From: Forficula auricularia
Taxonomy: Eukaryota > Arthropoda > Insecta > Dermaptera > Forficulidae
Assembly (NCBI GenBank): GCA_024734495.1
Contig: JALMQS010000153.1
Coordinates: 10,556,299-10,620,298 of the forward strand
DNA length: 64,000 nt
Direction of reading: 5' to 3'
Below are positions 1-11,277 of this stretch, in pieces. Numbering within the stretch: position 1 is the stretch's first letter; each line of letters starts with the position of its first letter. Below the pieces are notes generated by a model. It had not been told where the DNA came from. It did no database searches and worked only from the letters and a program-made list of their open reading frames with translations. A program made the position numbers and the translations under genes.

Positions 1-588
1 CACATCACCCCTTCTATATAAAATGTATACCTACGCCACTTACTCTAAGCATAAAATCCATGGCAAACTTCCAACTAGAAGAATGCAAAAATCCAAAGAA
101 GAATTAATTTTTTTGGAAATACTGGACTTCACAAAGTCAATTTCAGGAAATGTCATTCCAATAGTTCACTTCTTCAATATATTAAGTGAAAGTAAAAAAG
201 ATCTTGATCATCCATTACGAAGGTATCCGTATCATCTAGTCTGGAACAATTTTCGATATTCGTTGCATATTACACTTTCTCTATTCTTTGTGTTGTTCCT
301 CATCTTCAGTCTGTTCGACATCAAAAGAGGAAATTAGAAAGGATTATCTATCTAATTGGTTGTATTGTTCTGGAAAACGATAAAATGATAACCGAATTTC
401 GCTTCTATTCTGAATTACTAGCCATTCTTCCAATCACAGAACAAAATGCATTAAATTGCTTTTTAAATTATTTCAAATCTCAAAAGGAGATCAGTTTAAT
501 TTTGCAATTCGTCATTTCCTATTTAGAGAGATTACTTAATACCTTTAGGAAGCAATCTACTCAGCCAATAGTGCGAAAATTACTATAG
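1..588 (+). pseudogene. Unrecognised coding-like stretch, 5'-partial, with one change of frame
   Basis: One frame is open from the window edge to the stop at 337 (methionine at 23). A second frame is open from about 208 to the stop at 588. The 208-222 overlap, around the sequence CGAAGG, is where a one-base indel would join them. The later half then reads as a leucine/isoleucine-rich, probably helical segment containing LPITEQNALNCF, and ends in PIVRKLL. Base composition is less A/T-simple than its surroundings, which is why I keep it. I recognise no family. It could be the last exon of a gene lying left of the window, a pseudogene, a sequencing indel in a real exon, or chance. No splice sites were resolved; a GT...AG pair at 222-240 is too close together to be an intron. 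Confidence 0.3.
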
Positions 589-1795
589 AAATAAAAATGA
601 ATTTACGCTATGTACTTTCCAAAGATAACAGACATAATATATATACTGAAAAAATACTATTCTTTTTGTGCTTTTAAATAGGGAAGGTTTACTTTAACCT
701 GTCGGTTTAACTCTCAGCTAAATCAGTTAAATGTCAGATATTTATGCGAATAACTAAATTTTGAGCCAAAGATACTAGCGAACTAGTAACTATTTTAACC
801 TTAAGCCTTATAGGGTAATATGACCCACAGTCAAGTTTAACCAGAAGTGGGAAAACTATCCTAAGTAAATTTATTATTTTAATTAACTGGATGATTCTTT
901 TCTACTCGAACACACATAGGAAAATTTGAATATTAGTTAAAATTATGTATTTTATTTTAAACGTTTTGGCTTCTAAATCTGAATCTGTTCCGACAGGGAA
1001 TTTTGGGTGTTTGAGTTGAAGGGCCATATAAAATCGGATTTTGGAGGGGTGAAGATGGTGAACTCTGAAAATATATGTGAAAATAAAGTTATCTATTCTC
1101 TATGAGGAATATGAAGATATATTGAATGGGCGAATGTATTTATATTGACTGCAAATGGTGATTGATAATATGTTTGAAAATCGTGCGTTTTGAACAAATT
1201 AATAATTAATATAATGGGAACATGGAAAATTAACTCAAAAATTATTTCGGATTGAAACACCCAGAGGGAAATTAGAAAATAGGTTAAAATTTTCTATTTA
1301 AAATAAATAACTGAATGATTTGATGAGTTGAATAAACTAGACAGATGTTAATAATTTTTATAATTTTTCTTTGGGAGGTCCAACACTAAAGAGTTTCGCA
1401 ATTAATAAACTTTACCACCAAAGCCGAGCATTAGGAATAAATATTGTATCTTCGACTAAATATAAATATTTTCATTGTATTTTTGGGACCATCGTTTCGA
1501 AGACATAGACCTTGTTTTCTTCACCCTAAATTTAATATAAATATTTCCTATGGGTGGTTAATAAATTTTAGTCACAATTCTTTCAAGAGAAATGGAAGTA
1601 TAAATTATTATTAGTTAAAATCTTTCTTATCCAATGTAATAATTGAATTTGAAATTTGAATTAAATTATGCCTATAAAATATTATCTGAAGATTATCTGC
1701 CTCAGAGCACTGTATAAGTTTTCAAGTCTGTAAATAGAAAGAAATAATTAAATAAATAAATAAAATTAAGACAAGTAATTTTGGTTATTCATTTA
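589..1795. other. AT-rich stretch, no gene seen
   Basis: Long A/T runs with stops in all frames. I see no RNA gene, TIR pair or coding homology here. Confidence 0.6.
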
Positions 1796-1797
1796 TA

Positions 1798-2556
1798 CAG
1801 GGTGGGGCATAAAGATCTACCAAATTTTGAAGAGGTATAACAAAATGAAAAAAATTAACTAGAAAAAACTGAATATATTTTTGAAACGGACATAAAATAA
1901 ATTTTATTAAAAATGTGTTTTAAACATTATATCAGACGAAAAAAGGGGGACCTCCAGAAGGCTAGAAATGCAAAAACTAACCACCCAAAATGGGGAGAGG
2001 GTCAAAAATAAAAATTCTAGCCTTTTCGACCAAACTATGTATACAAAATTTGGTTAGTTTTTGCATTTCTAGCCATCTCGGGCTCCATAGAATATGTATA
2101 CAAAATTTGGTTGAGTTTGGTCAAAAGGGATAGAATTTTCATTTTTGACCCTCCCCATTTCGGGTGGTTAGTTTTTGCATTTCTAGTCATTTTGGGGCCC
2201 ACAGACAAAAAAAGGGGGACCTCCAGAAGGCTAGAAATGCAAAAACTAACCACCCAAAATGGGGAGAGGGTCAAAAATAAAAATTCTAGCCTTTTCGACC
2301 AAACTATGTATACAAAATTTGGTTAGTTTTTGCATTTCTAGCCTTCTCTGGCTCCATAGAATATGTATACAAAATTTAGTTGAGTTTGATCGAAAGGGTT
2401 TGAATTTTCATTTTTAACCCCCCCCTTTTTTTTGTTTGATAATGTTTAAAACACATTAAAAAAAATATTTTATATTCTTTTCAAAAATACATGTATTCAG
2501 TTTTTTCATTTTTTTATACCTCCTCAAAATGTGGTAGATCTTTATCCCCACTCCTG
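1798..2556. mobile_element. Long-TIR MITE (Tc1/mariner-type ends) filled with REP-A-like sequence
   Basis: The two ends are inverted copies of each other over roughly 115-130 bp. The left end begins CAGGGTGGGGCATAAAGATC and the right end, read on the minus strand, begins CAGGAGTGGGGATAAAGATC. The arms continue to a shared 'TTTTAAACATTAT' near 1931 and 2438. TA flanks both ends (1796-1797 and 2557-2558), fitting a TA target duplication as used by Tc1/mariner elements. The interior is two direct copies of a ~268-bp block (from 1934 and from 2202). Each block is itself partly palindromic: 'CTAGAAATGCAAAAACTAAC' is followed by its complement. There is no transposase. The short ORFs at 2035-2326 lie in this repeat and are not genes. 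Confidence 0.75.
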
Positions 2557-2558
2557 TA

Positions 2559-4054
2559 TAATAAATATCAGATATATTAATTAAGACAGGACGTTCAAAA
2601 GTACATATAAGCAAAAATAAATAAATAAATAAATATAAATACAAAACTTTAAATTATTTCTTATAAATTAAATACTCTTCTCCTGTTAGTAAATTCACAT
2701 TTTAATTTCTATTTATTTTTACTTTAGAAATATTTCATTTTTTTTTTTGTAGTCAAGATTTATATATATTAAAGTGAAAGTGATCATAAATAAGAATCTG
2801 TCTCGTAGTGATCAAGCCAGGTGCAAGATTTGGAATTCGAAATTCGAAGACCAGGAAATAGAGATCATGAAGACAAGAGATAGAAGAATCAAGGAAAGCA
2901 ACTGGTCTCCAAATAAAATGATTGGAATGTCAGATTTTACTTTTAAGAAAGAAAACATTGTTATATTGCTTAAACACTTGCATTCATATAGATTTGCACT
3001 AAATGTAAATACTATTTTTTCTTCATACTGTAATTGACATAGTTTTATCTTTGCGTCTTTCTTAACTGAAAGAAACTTTTCAAGTTGAATAATATTTGTC
3101 CTGCGGCGCTAAGGATTTCATTAAAGGTGAAACGTATAACGGCTTTTAAATATTCAAAATTGAATAGACAAAGCATAATGTATAAGCAAAAATTAAATTA
3201 GGAAATTATAGTATCGACATATACAAACAAAAAGGTTTAGGATGAAAAAGTTTGAATGATTCTATAGATTTTCGGTTTCTGAATCCGGAAATGAATTTCT
3301 TTTTCGCGAATCACATCACATTTCTTCACTTATCATGCATTAATGACTGTTAAGATAAAGGCTACGGTGGCCCAGCACCAGGCAACGAATTATAAAGGCG
3401 CCGAACGATAAAAACGGCGAACAATAGAGATGCCGTTTTAACCTTGAAAAAATTTTTAGTAATGAAGTAATGCATTTAATTTTATATAATTCTATAATTT
3501 TCCAATTTATTTCAAAGATGATTTTTCAGGTGAGCCTAGTACTCATTCAGTAGAATCACACACATGAGAATACAATTTTGTTACATTTTAAATTAGATTT
3601 TTGAGAATATTTAAGTGTGTGTAAGTTAGAGTGAGTGGTAAAAGTAATATATTAGTAGTTGTATAAAAATATATATCTACATTTTTTTTTAATTTTTTTT
3701 TATTGTAATAAAAAATATAAGATGGGGAGTGGGGCGCCATATCATCCTTTCGTTCCCCTATTTTGGCCTGTAAAAATACTTCTATATGTTTTTACTTTAT
3801 TTATTTATTTATTAAAACATTGTATCTATAGGGCCATCTAGCCCCTTTAATGTACAATTTTAGACCAGAATATTTACAAAAAAAATTAATTAAAACAATA
3901 CAAGAAAAAACAAAAAAAAAATCAAAAAGAAGAAAAATACATACTTAATATATGAAACAAAAATAAAAAAGATACAAAATATATAGAAAGAGAGGAGGAG
4001 AAAAAGAAAAAAAAATTACAACATATAGGATATAAGAACAAAAAAAAAAAAAAA
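2559..4054. other. AT-rich stretch, no supported gene
   Basis: An 87-codon ORF at 2774-3037 has no recognisable motif and I do not call it. A GC-richer patch at 3358-3440 (contains GGCGCCGAACGATAAAAACG) stands out but is unidentified; it may be the end of a decayed transposon. 3640-4054 is mostly homopolymer and short A/T repeat, with a poly(A) tract near 4028-4060. Confidence 0.5.
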
Positions 4055-5035
4055 AAAAAATTACCATACAGGGTATTGTCAAGTATTGCAATAGTGCATG
4101 AAAAAGTGTTTTTTTTCCTTCTTTTTTTTCGAAATATCTCAAAAACGGCTCAAACTATTTTAATTAAAAAAATTGAGCGAAACCATGGCATTTCTGTATA
4201 CAAAAAAAGCACAAATAAATGAACATCGAAAAAATTATATTTTTAGAGATAATAATTGTTTTGTCAAAATGTCTGTTAGTTAGTCTGTCTGTTAGTCTGT
4301 GCATTACCAAATTTTTGTGGACGAGCTAGCTCAAAAACTAGTGTGAATATCGAAACCAAATTTCATTGATTTTTCGTTTATTGGGCCACGCAGGTGGGGG
4401 CCTCCACTAACAAGAAATATTTACATAGTCGGGTGAATTTAATTACAGGAGTATTTTCATAATTATAGGAATATTAACATAATATATTTACAAAAAAAAT
4501 TTCTTTTTTCTTTTTTCTTTTTATATACAATTTCTAGCGCATGGCGATTTCCCTATAAGTTCTCCTGTTGAAGCTGTAAAAATTCATTAATGAACCCCTC
4601 ATCGCCCTGAAGGTCATATCGTATAAAGTTCTCTGAGAAATTCCCAGGGCGACAAGGGGAGGCACCGCTTTATGCCACCACACTCCCTTCCACGAGATGT
4701 GATGGCTTCAACTCTCACAGAACCCGAGCCCACCCCAAACCTTGCCGCAATGTTGCTCACCAGACTGCAGTTGCCCTTATAATAATTAAGAGCTGATTAG
4801 ATTTTGGTGCATATCGACCCAAAATTAAGGGGGTGGAGGGGGTTAAAAATAAAAAATCTAGGCCGTTTGAGCAAACTCAACCAAATTTTGTATACATAAT
4901 CAGTGGGACACCAGAACTATAAAAATGCAAAAACTACCCCCCCCTACATGATTATAAATAATTTTAGGGGCCAGTTTGTATGGTAAAGTCAAGTCAGAAC
5001 ACGTCAGCTTATTTTCTATAATTTTTTAATAATAT
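4055..5035 (+). repeat. REP-A dispersed repeat, copy 1 (interrupted)
   Basis: REP-A is a ~0.7-0.85 kb family found five times in this window. Its left end reads TACCATACAGGGTATGGTCA. Landmarks in order are 'GAGCGAAACCATGGCATTTC', 'GACGAGCTAGCTCAAAAACT', 'GCTGATTAGATTTTGGTGCA', 'TTGTATACATAATCAGTGGG', and a right end containing 'ATCAGAACACGTCAGCTTAT'. In this copy the order breaks near 4370 and resumes at 4786 (AATTAAGAGCTGATTAG), so about 415 bp of other sequence sits inside it. It has no coding capacity. The element class is unknown: the ends are weakly inverted around 'CTTTACCATAC' but I could not fix a target duplication. Confidence 0.65.
4540..4785 (-). other. GC-richer insert in REP-A with short minus-strand open frames
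   Basis: This patch is much richer in G/C than its surroundings and lies inside the block interrupting REP-A. On the minus strand two overlapping open stretches are visible. One contains LVSNIAARFGVGSGSV, which has the feel of a helix-turn-helix. The other contains RTYREIAMR and ends at a stop near 4536. They are in different frames, so any gene is broken. A decayed DNA transposase is possible; I cannot name a family. Confidence 0.25.
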
Positions 5036-5675
5036 CTACTTATAGGGATCGTCCACAAATTACTTCACTCAGTAAGGGGAGAGGGGTCATCTTAGATTTG
5101 TGACAAAATATGACAGAGGGACCCGGGGATATTAAAAATTATTATGTCACAAAAGTCAAATTTAAAATTTTTTCAAATATATTTTTTAGATTACAGGTTA
5201 TTATTATTCCAACCTGAAAATGTTTTCGTAAAATAAATCTAGACAAAAATTGTTAGCAAGTAATTTTAGCAAAAACACTTAAAAAAATATAGCGTATAAA
5301 AGTGCTAGCGTGACGTCATAATGTAGGGGGCTCAATGAAAATGTGACACAGGTGAGGGGGGGGGGGTTTCAAAAATACTGCTTACTAAAATCTTAATTTT
5401 TGAGTAAGTAAGTTTTGGAGATTTCAAAAGTGAGAGACGAGTAGAAATGCAGCTTTCTCTATTTTTGTCTGTAAAAATTCTTCTAGGTATTTTATTTATT
5501 TATTTATTTATTTTTATTTTATTTTATTTTTTTAATCATATCTATTCATCAAAATTTTAATTTTTAGATTAGCTTTGGAGGTTTGAAAAGTGAGAATCAA
5601 GTAGAGGTGGAGGTTCTTTTATTTTTGGTTACTAGAAATACTTTATTTTTTTTTAGAATTTTGATAATTTTATTT
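5036..5675. repeat. AT-rich region with a loosely repeated ~155-bp segment
   Basis: Two related blocks occur at about 5401-5520 and 5555-5660. Both have 'TTTTGGAGatTTcAAAAGTGAGA' (partly variable), then 'GTAGA', then a phrase ending in a (TTTA)n-like tract. A related phrase appears at 3735-3810. No gene is visible. Confidence 0.35.
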
Positions 5676-5800
5676 ACTGTATTAGATTAAGGAGGAGGTA
5701 TCAGCCAAAGATGGAATCACTGGGTTCAATAAACACCTTTAATAAGACGTTTCGGCCTGAATTTTATATGGCCATCTTCAGTCAAAATTTTATTTACTTA
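5676..5800 (-). repeat. Repeat end with hammerhead-like motif (inverted mate at 24.34 kb)
   Basis: The segment matches 24332-24460 in the opposite orientation; both share 'GATGGAATCACTGGGTTCAA' and 'CTTTAATAA'. At 5747-5781 on the minus strand it reads CTGAAGA, T, GGCC, a loop, GGCC, GAAACGT. That is one of the recurrent stem motifs described in the findings. No protein is encoded. Confidence 0.55.
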
Positions 5801-5804
5801 TCGG

Positions 5805-5945
5805 GACATTAAAAAATAAAGAAAATTTTCAGTTTGTATCTTATTTAGTTTACGAGCTACAATACTCTGATAGTCGACAGATTGACACTGATAGAGTATC
5901 AGTTTACTTTTAAATAAAAGCCTAAGCAAGTAAGTCTAATTTCTA
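5805..5945 (+). repeat. REP-B fragment
   Basis: REP-B is a dispersed family with the internal landmark 'TATTTAGTTTACGAGCTAC', followed in fuller copies by 'GACACTATTAGGGTTCCGTT'. This copy keeps 'CTTATTTAGTTTACGAGCTA' at 5841-5860 and decays afterwards. Similar repeats are common in insect genomes (general knowledge). Confidence 0.5.
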
Positions 5946-6795
5946 GAATTAATTAATTATTATGCCTGTATATGACAAATAATTAAATTTAATTTCCATC
6001 CAATTGGTGGAAATTCACTGTGAATTATTTATGGTAAATATAGCAAAATGTATTTGGGATGCTCATAGAAGTCATTTTAATCCAAACCAATAGAGACACA
6101 ATTGCGGAAAGCTTAAATTATTAGTTGTGGTTAACCATAAATAATATAATTTACGATAATGATATGAATGATTGATTGATGGTTGAAGGTAAAAAAATCT
6201 GAAGTAATATTGCCAATTCATTGTCATCAATAAGGAAAATAATAAATTGGATTCGGATTACGAGTAAGAAGAGCACCAAGCTGATGGATCTTATTTGAGG
6301 TCATTAGAGAACATATAAAAAAATAAAAAGTCACAAGGACTTGCGTTGTTACACGTGGAAGCTAAGAAACATAATATATTATTCATTTTTGGGTAGGTGT
6401 TCGTCTAGTAACTCGGCACGCAGCTCGCTGGGCGGCCAGAGTATTAAACTTAGTCAAAAAATTTATTTTTATTTTCTACTAACACGAGAAAAAATTATCA
6501 TATTTTCTGTCGGTTTGTTTGTATAACTAAATTCCGATACTCGGGAAAATTTCCTTAGGCCGTAGAACATTCTTTCTGATCTTAAATTGTTTGAATTTAA
6601 GTTAAGTAAAGCTCTGATTAAATTTCGGGGTTTCTAAAGCTTCCAGATGAAAAATGCAGAAGATAAGTTATATGAGAAGCTCTTGAAGGTCTATATAGTA
6701 GCTAATTACCAAAAATTTGGCACATCACCTTATAAAAACTGCACTTTTGTGCCAGGTCTTAGCTTTCTAACTCAAATATCCTAACCCCTCTTTTA

Positions 6796-7100
6796 CGAGA
6801 AACACGCGGTTTTCGAAGGCTCAGCACCCCTTCAGCTGTCAAATTGGATAAAAGTCGAACAAGCGCTTTCGCCAACTCTTTTATCCCTATGACCTCCAGA
6901 GACTGGAACTCGCTCCCTGCCACCATCTTTCCCGCGACTTATAACCTAGAGCTATTTAAGACCCGTATCCACAGATACCTTCGACCCCCCAGCCCATAAA
7001 ATTCTTTCTTCTTCTTTTCACGATGGAGGGGCCAACCCAGGCCTTTAGGGGTTGCACCTTTTTGGTGTAACTCCTTCTCTCATCATTTTCATAAAAAGAA
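6796..7100 (+). pseudogene. LINE 3' end: last 67 codons of a reverse-transcriptase ORF plus 3' tail
   Basis: From 6796 an open frame runs to TAA at 6997-6999. It contains SRTSAFANSFIPMTSRDWNS and then, a little further on, YNLELFKTRIHRYLR. This is the typical C-terminal signature of ORF2 in CR1/Jockey-type non-LTR retrotransposons (tryptophan-asparagine-serine-leucine-proline, then a phenylalanine-lysine-x-arginine helix). The catalytic domains are absent, so it is a 5'-truncated insertion. After the stop comes a 3' UTR with 'TTCACGATGGAGGGGCCAAC' and 'TTTGGTGTAACTCCTTCTCT', ending in an A-rich tract near 7095. The same tail terminates the SINE at 47558-47930, so this LINE family probably supplies that SINE's retrotransposition machinery. 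Confidence 0.75.
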
Positions 7101-7189
7101 GCAACATCGTCTTGCGTGGATTAAACTTAAATGGTTAATTTATAGGTTTCTCTATTTCGAAATCAAAATCATTACAAAATTAAATTAAA

Positions 7190-7660
7190 TAAGCCGGTTA
7201 AGTGAGAGCAAGTCGAGGATTCCGTACCTTATTTATATATTCCAAAATATATGAGCTATCAAATTCCTTTTTATGTGACGTTTATAAGTAGCAAATGAAT
7301 GTATTTGTAAAATAATTTCATAATTTTATGTTCTCTGGTTTGGAAATTCTCTTAAGGTTAAAAATCATGTAAAAATAAGTACTTCGAAGCATTCGTAGAT
7401 CGATCGCAATTTTAAAGGGAATTAATAAAAAAAAAATCATTTTAATTTTTCCTAATGAAATACCTCTAGTACTACATGATAAAAATATGTTTTTTATTTT
7501 TAATACTACAGAAAATTCAAATTTCAAGTTTGTATCATATTTAATTAACGAGATACATTTGTCTGAGATTCATACATACATACATACATACAGATTTCCA
7601 CCTACCATCGAAAAAAAACATACAGATAGACATTATAGGCATAAAGAATTATTTATCTAA
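7190..7660 (+). repeat. REP-B copy, decayed
   Basis: It starts with 'AAGCCGGTTAAGTGAGAGCA' and 'GGATTCCGTACC', the usual left end of this repeat. It continues to 'ACTACATGATAAAAATATG' and 'TTTCAAGTTTGTATCATATT', and ends in CATA repeats (7574-7592). The ORF inside it on the minus strand is not a gene. Confidence 0.5.
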
Positions 7661-7984
7661 ATAGGTATATACATTACTATATAATTTTTGATGTGAGTTC
7701 ATTTCCTACGTCACTGTATTCACTAAGAACCTACTACATTCTCCCTTAACAAAACTGTATTTTTTTACTAGATATGTAATTAGCTCGGATCAATATTTTA
7801 GAGTTTGAAAATATTTTAATTTCAATTTAGCAATGAGGAGAATTCTTTGGGCTTGAATTTTTATATATGTAGAAGAATATTTAAATTCTCACAACGTCAT
7901 AACTCGTAGACAATTTTAGAAATTTCCCCCTTATACGGTTTAATGTTAGAATTTAAGGTACTTTAGTAAAGGTCATTATACTAA

Positions 7985-8075
7985 TTTGTGTACGTCATAG
8001 GGTTAGTCTGATTATCCCCTTCAAGTATCTATTTTACACCCATGGGGGTAAATAACCCTAGGTTAGGAACTACTG
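7985..8075 (-). mobile_element. hAT-like terminal fragment
   Basis: Read on the minus strand the fragment begins CAGTAGTTCCTAACCTAGGG. This resembles the ends of many hAT elements (CAGTGGTTCCCAACCTGGGG type, known from the superfamily). No partner end or 8-bp duplication was found. Confidence 0.4.
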
Positions 8076-8079
8076 TTCT

Positions 8080-9175
8080 AAAAGAACATATTAAACAAAA
8101 AATCCATCTCAAATATAAATTATTTCTTGATATATATGGTTTTGATCGTGAGTAGTATTTTTGAAAAAATCCATCTTATTTTCAAAAAAAGATACCTACT
8201 CAAACCTTCAAGTTAATTATTTTAATATTTGATGTTTTCACTTATTTTTACAGACTAATTCTTATGACTTTTTTGCTGTGGGTTTAATAAATAAATAATA
8301 TAGGATCTATTATTAAAAGCATTTCACTTCCAGTTTAGTCAGGCTTCAAAGCATCAGGCCACTCTTCAAATTGATTATAGAATAATATGTTTCAAATAAT
8401 TTTTCTTAAGCCAAAAATGGTCAAATTGAAAGGCCGTTCGATGGTTCAATCAGTAGATGAATAAATAGACCATTAAATAGAAATCTCTTGTCCATATTTG
8501 GAGAGTCGACTGTTTGAAATCTGATTGCAATTTTATGATAACACCTTGCATTCAATATGGTGGTAAATAATGATCACCCTCTAATCTAATTGTCTTTTTT
8601 CTATGCCTATTTGGATATTTCAATGCCCCTCGAGAAGCTGTTTTTATCTCGCATCAAGCATCTTATGTCCTAGATCTTACTCCTCTTTTCCTTTTCCTCC
8701 TTAGTGGACTATTTTTGTGGCTGTTTGCATATCTAGTCAACGGATTGAAGATGTGGGCGTCATCCAAGGACCTCATCTCTCATTCATCGCTTGATGTCAA
8801 ATCCCAATGACAACAAATTGAATTAATAATCATTTATTTAGATCGGAAATGCAAATTGATACTTTCACAAATGAGGATTGAAAAGAAAACGAACGAACTA
8901 TCAAAACAGAAACGGAATATTATTAGCCAACTTTGCCTGTACTGGCAACACCATTTAACTTTATGGCTGTAATTTATCGAATTAGAGGGGTGGAAGTTTT
9001 AGTCTCCACCTTTTCTTTTTCTTCTGACTAGTTTTACTTGAAACTGAGTCCTCGGGGCCCTTCGAAATGACATATTACACGTTAGAGTAACGAGATAGAA
9101 AATACCAATAGCTTTAAGGGCATTATTCAGGAACAATTTATAAATTACATTAAGCTTAAGTAACTTAGATAGAAG
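8080..9175. other. No gene or repeat recognised
   Basis: Moderately complex AT-rich DNA. 8580-8830 is slightly richer in G/C but has no open frame of note. Confidence 0.5.
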
Positions 9176-9576
9176 TTAAAACAGGAATAGTAGGGAATTG
9201 GACAATAAATAAAAAACAGGGTTTTTATTAAATGGGCCAGACGTTTCGTCGATTTATTTCGACTTCCTCAGTGGCTCATCTCATCACTCTTTGTCAAAAG
9301 ACAATTCCACTATGCGAAGAAAAATCTTGAATCTTTTTTGTTATATCTAAAATACATTATTGACCTCAATTACTAGACAATCTTGACAATGTTTCCCTTC
9401 TTCACAATTAAAAATCAAAAATATAAAAATATATATGTTGTTTTTAAACAGATATGGCATTTGCAAATTGAAACTGGGCCACTGAGGAAGTTCAAATAAA
9501 TCGACGGAACGTCTGTCCCATTTAATAAAAACTCTGTTTTTTATTTATTGTACAATTCTCTACTATTCCTGTTTTA
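9176..9576. mobile_element. Foldback element with ~95-bp inverted arms and paired hammerhead-like motifs
   Basis: The left arm (9176-9275) and right arm (9475-9576) are inverted near-copies. Each arm, read inward, has 'ACAGGAATAGTAG', 'CAATAAATAAAAAACAG' and 'TTTTTATTAAATGGG', and then the motif. The left motif on the minus strand (9241-9271) is CTGAGGA, A, GTCG, loop, CGAC, GAAACGT. The right motif on the plus strand (9482-9512) is a decayed version, with GTTC for GTCG and GGAAC for GAAAC. The ~200 bp between the arms is noncoding. No clear target duplication was seen. Confidence 0.7.
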
Positions 9577-10528
9577 ATTAATATTTATTATGGATGCGAG
9601 TGATATTCCCTTAGATAGAAGATTCCAAATACGCATTTCCATTACATTTCTGAATTTTCAATTACAATATATGTATATTTATTTAATTGATATTTTCTAG
9701 AAGTCAATAAAAAAATAGAGTAATTATTCTTATATTAGAGTACTAGCTATCTATTTAATTTAATTTAAGAAGAGTATAAAAATCTCTTAAGACGATAGTA
9801 GTGAAAGACAAAAACATTTGAGGATTGTATTTTTAAATTTTCAAAAACATTTTTTTCAATACATTCGATATTTGATTAAAAAGATTTTGCTTTGCCGAGA
9901 GTAGCAGAGTTGTTGATTTATAAAAAGAAATCAATGAGGTTGTCATTTGTTTGTTATGTGACCATCTTGCTATTACAGCAAAACGAAAACATCCAATCGG
10001 GTATTTGAACCCATGATAAATAACAGATTAAATATTTATATTTAAAAAGACTCTGATAAAAAAGGTCAAACCTTCAAAACGATAGTCTCCAACAAATAAA
10101 TTTATATATATATTTATATTTGGTATATATATATATATATATATATATATGTAAGTTTGCAAATAAAACAACTTTATTCGATTGCTAAAACAATATTAGG
10201 TTTTTATTAAATTAAAACGTATTTACAAAAATATTGACATATAATCTTAATTTGAGTTATCTTACCTAAAACAATATTAGAATAGAATAATTAGTTATTT
10301 TATTCGTAGATTTCAAATAGCAACAGGTTTTTTAAATAACTGATTATCTTTTAATGTATAAATGTAATATATAATGACATGTCTTAAGAGTTTAAACATT
10401 AACTAATTATTGTTCTAGGGAGATCAAGTTAGTAACTTTACGAAACCAAATTAAGATGTTGAATTTAAAAGGTGGGAATTTTAAATTTATATATATATTT
10501 ATATATATATATATCTATATCTATGTTC
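9577..10528. repeat. AT-rich DNA with a PLE-like repeat fragment and TA microsatellites
   Basis: The phrase at 9893-10060 (TTGCCGAGAGTAGCAGAGTT ... AAATCAATGAGGTTGTC ... GGGTATTTGAACCCATGA) recurs at 33930-34400 and, inverted, near 10710 and 55160. It ends in a decayed hammerhead-like stem at about 10047-10077 (CTGATAA, AAGGT...ACCTT, then AAAAC). TA-rich microsatellites lie at about 10104-10152 and 10480-10520. Confidence 0.45.
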
Positions 10529-10693
10529 GAGGGGTGAACCGCGACCTAATATCGTGTACACCTACTTCCACTTCCACTTTCATTTCCAAGTAGAAGGATC
10601 AACAGATGTAGGGACATTATCTAATGAATTCCAAAATAATTCCACATAATTCCAAAGACGTGTACACCTAATTCCAATCGCGGTTCACCCCTC
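10529..10693. mobile_element. Short TIR element, 'GAGGGGTGAACCGCGA' family, copy 1
   Basis: Terminal inverted repeats are GAGGGGTGAACCGCGAcc at the left and its complement ending CGCGGTTCACCCCTC at the right. Inside are opposed 'GTGTACACCTAcTTCCA' segments. There is no coding content. The sister copy at 31072-31437 has the same ends but a minisatellite core. No target duplication is obvious here. Confidence 0.65.
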
Positions 10694-10699
10694 GGATAT

Positions 10700-10800
10700 G
10701 TTTATTTGCATCAAGCAGAGGACATCCTCATTGATTTCTCTTTATTTACAGTTGAGTTTGTTTCTAATATGGATCACAGTTTCGAACTAATTTGATTAAT
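10700..10800 (-). repeat. PLE-like repeat fragment
   Basis: It contains 'CATCAAGCAGAGGACATCCT' and 'CATTGATTTCTCTTTATT', the complement of phrases at 34355-34390. It belongs to the same family as the 34 kb and 55 kb copies. No gene is present. Confidence 0.45.
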
Positions 10801-11215
10801 TTCCTTTATTCATTGGTAAATTAGTTGGTAATTTTCATTTTATTAAATTGATCGATTTATTATAGAATTTGTTTGACTTACTTGGTGGGCATAGTTGAGT
10901 TAAACGGATGTATTCATTCATGGGTGTGTTTGCTGTATTGTCTTTCATAGAGATCTGAAGGCAAGTTGAGGGAATCCCCTTTAAATTTACAGATGGCGAT
11001 TGTGGTAGAGAGAAGGGATGATTAATGAATTTCAAATTTAAAGTTTTCCAATTGTGACTAAAAGTGATTTCGAACCAAGAGAGATGTAACATTACAGATG
11101 TATGTTACATAACTGAGACTAGGTCGACTATACCAAGCAAACAGCCCATGTTTCCCATTGAATAACTATTTCCAACTTCGATAATCAAAATAGAACTGAT
11201 ATTTTCAACCTTAAG

Positions 11216-11277
11216 CAGGGGCGGCGTTTGTGGGGGTGGGGTACTATTGCCCCTCTGGATTCTTACCGCCGCTCCTG
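11216..11277. mobile_element. Tiny hAT-like element (62 bp)
   Basis: The ends are inverted: CAGGGGCGGCG at 11216 and CGCCGCTCCTG at 11277. The flanking octamers ACCTTAAG and CACTTAAG agree at 6 of 8 positions, suggesting a worn 8-bp target duplication as made by hAT elements. Its G/C content contrasts sharply with the surroundings. Confidence 0.45.

Noticed and set aside
2111..2326. ORFs at 2035-2326 as genes
   Set aside because: They fall within REP-A-type repeat units inside a MITE; similar ORFs recur in each REP-A copy.
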